DNA of 64,000 nucleotides from Paenibacillus sp. FSL R5-0623 (lineage in GTDB: Bacteria; Bacillota; Bacilli; Paenibacillales; Paenibacillaceae), in assembly GCF_037974265.1 (NCBI RefSeq), contig NZ_CP150233.1, forward strand, positions 6,758,001 through 6,822,000. The letters run 5' to 3'. The number at the start of each line of letters is the position of its first letter. Within the stretch, counting starts at the first letter, position 1. Below the pieces are notes generated by a model. It was not told the DNA's origin and did not search any database. It saw only the letters and a program-made list of their open reading frames with translations. This document shows positions 61,502-64,000 of this stretch, one piece after another. Position numbers and translations under genes: made by a program.

Positions 61502-63610
61502 TCAAACCAGATACTCCGCCATAATCTGCTCGATATCATAGGGTGTAATACCTTGATCCACCGAATAGATTGTATCCGCTTGATCCATTGTATCCACTAG
61601 TTCTCCTCTAGCTTTGGCATGGAGCATGAACAAGTCATGCAGATCAGGTTTGCGTAAATTCGTTAGTGCTTTGCCCATCAGGACCATACCTTTTTGATTG
61701 CCTTCCACATTATTGTAGTAATCCGGATGGCTTGTCAGCGCCAAGTCTGTCCAGATGACGGTACGTTCAACCAGGTCCATAATGACAGGGATCGCAATCT
61801 GCGTATCCGCGGTAATATCGATTTTGTTCGCTACGGTAGACGGTTCGAAAATCTCGCCAGACCCCGGTTTCTTCCGCATCATCCAGCCCACAAAACATTC
61901 GGGCAGATCACAATACGGATGACTGGTAAACGAAAGCAGTGTCGCCACCACATATCGTCCACCATAGGCCACGATGGATGGAATATGCAGATCAATGAAC
62001 TCACTTGCTCCGTTAGGTGCTGTCACGATATCTCCGCTATGAACAGCCTTATAGTTCAAGGATCGCAGATTCGTATAAGAAATATGCTCCACATAGTTCC
62101 AGTCCTTATCGTACATCACCGCAGACAAGTCAATGTCCACACGCCCTGTAGACTGGCCATTCACGTCCCCCTCTTTCCACCAGTTGAAGAAACGAATCGT
62201 ATCTCCCTCCGCCATCGGCACACGACTCCCACGAACAATGGTATGGAGAGCCTTGCTCGCCGATCTCTGGGAAAAGGGTACCAGATAATCATGGAGCTGT
62301 GGATCAACATAGGTCTTCCCAAGCGGGGCAAGGTTTGCGAATCGCTCTACCAATGCCTTCTCGCACAATTGCACGACATTCTGACACGTGACTTCATCGA
62401 TCTCCGGCAGCTCATTCGGAACAGCAAAAGCTTTGGCTACATTGCCTTTTGGGAAGAAGACACGCAGATCCTGCGGTTCATTACGCTGTGCAAAATGCTG
62501 CCTCACTTGCAATAACACCGGGGTAGATACTTGCTCCAATACCTCTCCAAATGCCAGCAGTACATACACTTCGTCTTCAGTCATACGAAGCAAGTGATCC
62601 AGTCTTCTCGCGAATTCACCTGGACGCTGTGACAACAGATCGATCAGACTCCAGACATTCCGATATTGGAAGGCAAGCTCCACACTTCCGTTGAAGGTCG
62701 AATACGGCTTATTATTACGCAAAATATCAAAGGCTTTATCGCATCGTGGATACCGAAGCTTATATTCCGAAGGATGAAGGATTTCGCCAAGGCGAATCCA
62801 GCGATCCTTATATCGCAGCATATCCTCCGTGATGGAGCCACACTGCTCCAGCAATCCCAGTAGCAGGCGTCTTTCACGCCGTTTGAATTTCCGGAAGGGA
62901 GAAGCCGTAGCGAGACTGACATCCCCATTGGACCAGGCAACAGCCAGACGGAGGACATCACTTGCCGTTTTGAAATACGGACCGATTCGATCAATGTTCG
63001 CCTTCTCATGCTTCAACAGCGAGGCGACCACAAAGCCCACATTTTCTTTGAACGGAATCTCAGCGGGTAATAGCGCATCCACGTCTTCCGGGTCTGCATG
63101 CTCCAATACCGTGTCGATATCCGCCTTGTCTGTTTCCGAGATGGAACCCTTTGCTTCAATGATCTGACGGATGAGCGTCTGGAATGCTTGCTGGTTTCCC
63201 AAACCAATGACTTTCAAGTCCGTCTTCTCCAGCAAAGGCATTCTCTCCACAGATTTTTGATCCGGATAGACAACGTTCAGGTGAGTCAGATAATGAATAA
63301 TTGCATTGAGATATAACTCGGCCTCATCCGCTTGCATCACCTGCATTGGGAATCCTGCATACATCGGAGTGTACTTCACATGTGCGCCAACCATGACTCT
63401 CAAATCAGCCACAAGTTGAATATATACTGCTTCAAATTGTTCTTTGGACAGCTGCCGCATCGCTTGCATCAACTCATCCGAGAAAGTGTATCCGAGTGCT
63501 TCGATATTTTTAAGGGCAGTCGCCAGATGTGCCTTCGGCAACTGTTGCTTCCCTTCGTTTGATTCGATAGTAAGTTTGTTCGCTCTGCGCAAATAAATCG
63601 TATTGTTCAT
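61502..63610 (-). CDS. TerD-associated cytoplasmic protein family
   Basis: About 702 residues. The N-terminal MNNTIYLRRANKLT and VMVGAHVKYTPMYAGFPMQV, AELYLNAIIHYLTHLNVVYP and the C-terminal VDIDLSAVMYDKDWNYVEHI with IPSIVAYGGRYVVATLLSF resemble large cytoplasmic proteins found with TerD-type tellurite/stress genes; the C-terminal ~200 residues look TerD-like. Other ter genes are not in the window and may lie beyond the right edge. Function unknown, probably calcium- or stress-related. The ATG at 63610 is chosen by family pattern; a GTG at 63634 (AGGGAT directly before) is the alternative. Confidence 0.75.
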   Translation of the reverse strand: MNNTIYLRRANKLTIESNEGKQQLPKAHLATALKNIEALGYTFSDELMQAMRQLSKEQFEAVYIQLVADLRVMVGAHVKYTPMYAGFPMQVMQADEAELYLNAIIHYLTHLNVVYPDQKSVERMPLLEKTDLKVIGLGNQQAFQTLIRQIIEAKGSISETDKADIDTVLEHADPEDVDALLPAEIPFKENVGFVVASLLKHEKANIDRIGPYFKTASDVLRLAVAWSNGDVSLATASPFRKFKRRERRLLLGLLEQCGSITEDMLRYKDRWIRLGEILHPSEYKLRYPRCDKAFDILRNNKPYSTFNGSVELAFQYRNVWSLIDLLSQRPGEFARRLDHLLRMTEDEVYVLLAFGEVLEQVSTPVLLQVRQHFAQRNEPQDLRVFFPKGNVAKAFAVPNELPEIDEVTCQNVVQLCEKALVERFANLAPLGKTYVDPQLHDYLVPFSQRSASKALHTIVRGSRVPMAEGDTIRFFNWWKEGDVNGQSTGRVDIDLSAVMYDKDWNYVEHISYTNLRSLNYKAVHSGDIVTAPNGASEFIDLHIPSIVAYGGRYVVATLLSFTSHPYCDLPECFVGWMMRKKPGSGEIFEPSTVANKIDITADTQIAIPVIMDLVERTVIWTDLALTSHPDYYNNVEGNQKGMVLMGKALTNLRKPDLHDLFMLHAKARGELVDTMDQADTIYSVDQGITPYDIEQIMAEYLV

Positions 63611-63657
63611 GATAAAAGAGTCCAGGAAAGCCACATCCCTATAATATTGGATTAGGG

Positions 63658-63771
63658 TAGAAGGAAGGAACGTGATAGCCTGGACGCCTCCTCTCTGAAA
63701 TGAAATCTTCAGGAGAGCTGCGACCCTATGATCTCCAATGATTGTAGAAGGAAGGATCGCAATAGCCTGAA
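63658..63771. repeat. 27-base direct repeat pair upstream of TerD-associated gene
   Basis: 63658-63684 and 63745-63771 match at 23 of 27 bases (TAGAAGGAAGGA..., ending ATAGCCTG.A), with starts 87 bases apart. A small hairpin (CTCTCTGAA/TTCAGGAGAG) lies between. Possibly leader RNA modules or remnants. Confidence 0.55.
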
Positions 63772-64000
63772 GGCCAGCGGCTCAAAGTTTGTCACCCGAA
63801 CCTATGGTGAACCCATCATCTCAGATTCCACGATCTGCCAACAGGGCGAAAGTATTACGACACCCCATTGAAATTCTTTTTTATATCCACGAAAAGATGG
63901 TCTTTCCCAAATCCAGGGGGAGTGCTCAAAATTGTGTCGAATATAACGAAGAAGAACCCTAGAGAATGACGCAGAAACGAGGTTAGGACGATGGAACTTC
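63772..64000. other. right-edge region without assignable gene
   Basis: No credible start-to-stop gene. On the minus strand one frame stays open from the right edge to about 63800 (about 65 codons, ending EMMGSP), which could be the tail of a gene outside the window, but its residues match nothing I know. Confidence 0.3.

Noticed and set aside
61694..62515. 273-codon antisense frame in the TerD-associated gene
   Set aside because: Shadow of a long real gene; no start signal or recognisable motif.
63635..64000. RNase P RNA, tmRNA, T-box or known riboswitch
   Set aside because: Checked by eye for core motifs of these RNAs; none was present despite the repeated modules.

Overview
The window looks like chromosomal DNA of a Paenibacillus (Bacillota, Paenibacillaceae). 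This rests on Bacillus-type GGAGG ribosome sites with many GTG/TTG starts, an S-layer (SLH) protein, a Spo0E-type phosphatase, a GlnK/GlnL-like two-component pair, several secreted plant-polysaccharide enzymes, and a regulator-peptide pair resembling the AloR/AloP family of Paenibacillus polymyxa. I saw no rRNA, tRNA, CRISPR array, prophage or intact transposase gene.

Layout. 1-1.6 kb: coupled minus-strand operon (HAD phosphatase, SMR transporter, metallophosphoesterase running off the left edge). 1.7-6 kb: CUT1 sugar ABC importer without its ATPase, divergent from a GbsR-type regulator, with a TGTACAA palindrome between them. 6-11 kb: large SLH surface protein, a decayed VOC gene and a permuted papain-like protein. 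11-13.7 kb: CdsA-like cytidylyltransferase, a lipoprotein and a LysM protein, interspersed with copies of a palindromic MITE-like element. 14-16.5 kb: Ada DNA repair, a PEP-mutase-like enzyme and an unknown protein. 16.6-19 kb: YtrA-type GntR/ABC operon with a 9-bp-arm operator, and Spo0E. 19-20.5 kb: HTH-TPR receptor overlapping a 46-codon exported peptide gene. 20.7-24.8 kb: aldo/keto reductase, lipid kinase and LRR protein, with further palindromic elements. 25-31.5 kb: GH30, an MFS exporter, GH10 xylanase and a secreted 5'-nucleotidase. 31.6-36 kb: lipoproteins, a macrolide phosphotransferase with a possible attenuator, and DbpA-type helicase with a structured leader. 36-45.6 kb: DKNYY protein, a frameshifted GH43-CBM-AbfB galactanase, acetyltransferases, a WYL regulator divergent from a DHFR-like enzyme, and a CE2-like esterase. 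45.6-52.7 kb: DUF4180, GlnL/GlnK-like system, and a dual-core hybrid kinase with a REC-SARP regulator. 52.9-64 kb: DinB, PRISE-type reductase, HxlR/MarR/SDR cluster with a 24-bp-arm operator, TPR-SMI1 protein, PL4 rhamnogalacturonan lyase with a lipoprotein, AraC-GyrI regulator and a TerD-associated protein.

How it fits together. A plant-biomass lifestyle is suggested by GH10, GH30, GH43 and PL4 enzymes, a CE2-like esterase and a CUT1 importer. Three of the secreted enzymes share an AGCGCT-centred, cre-like site upstream. Signal processing is dense: two two-component systems, a peptide-receptor pair, and several small repressors with visible palindromic operators. The most notable items are the overlapping receptor/pro-peptide pair at 19.0-20.5 kb and the dispersed palindromic element, one copy of which is flanked by a perfect 9-bp target duplication.
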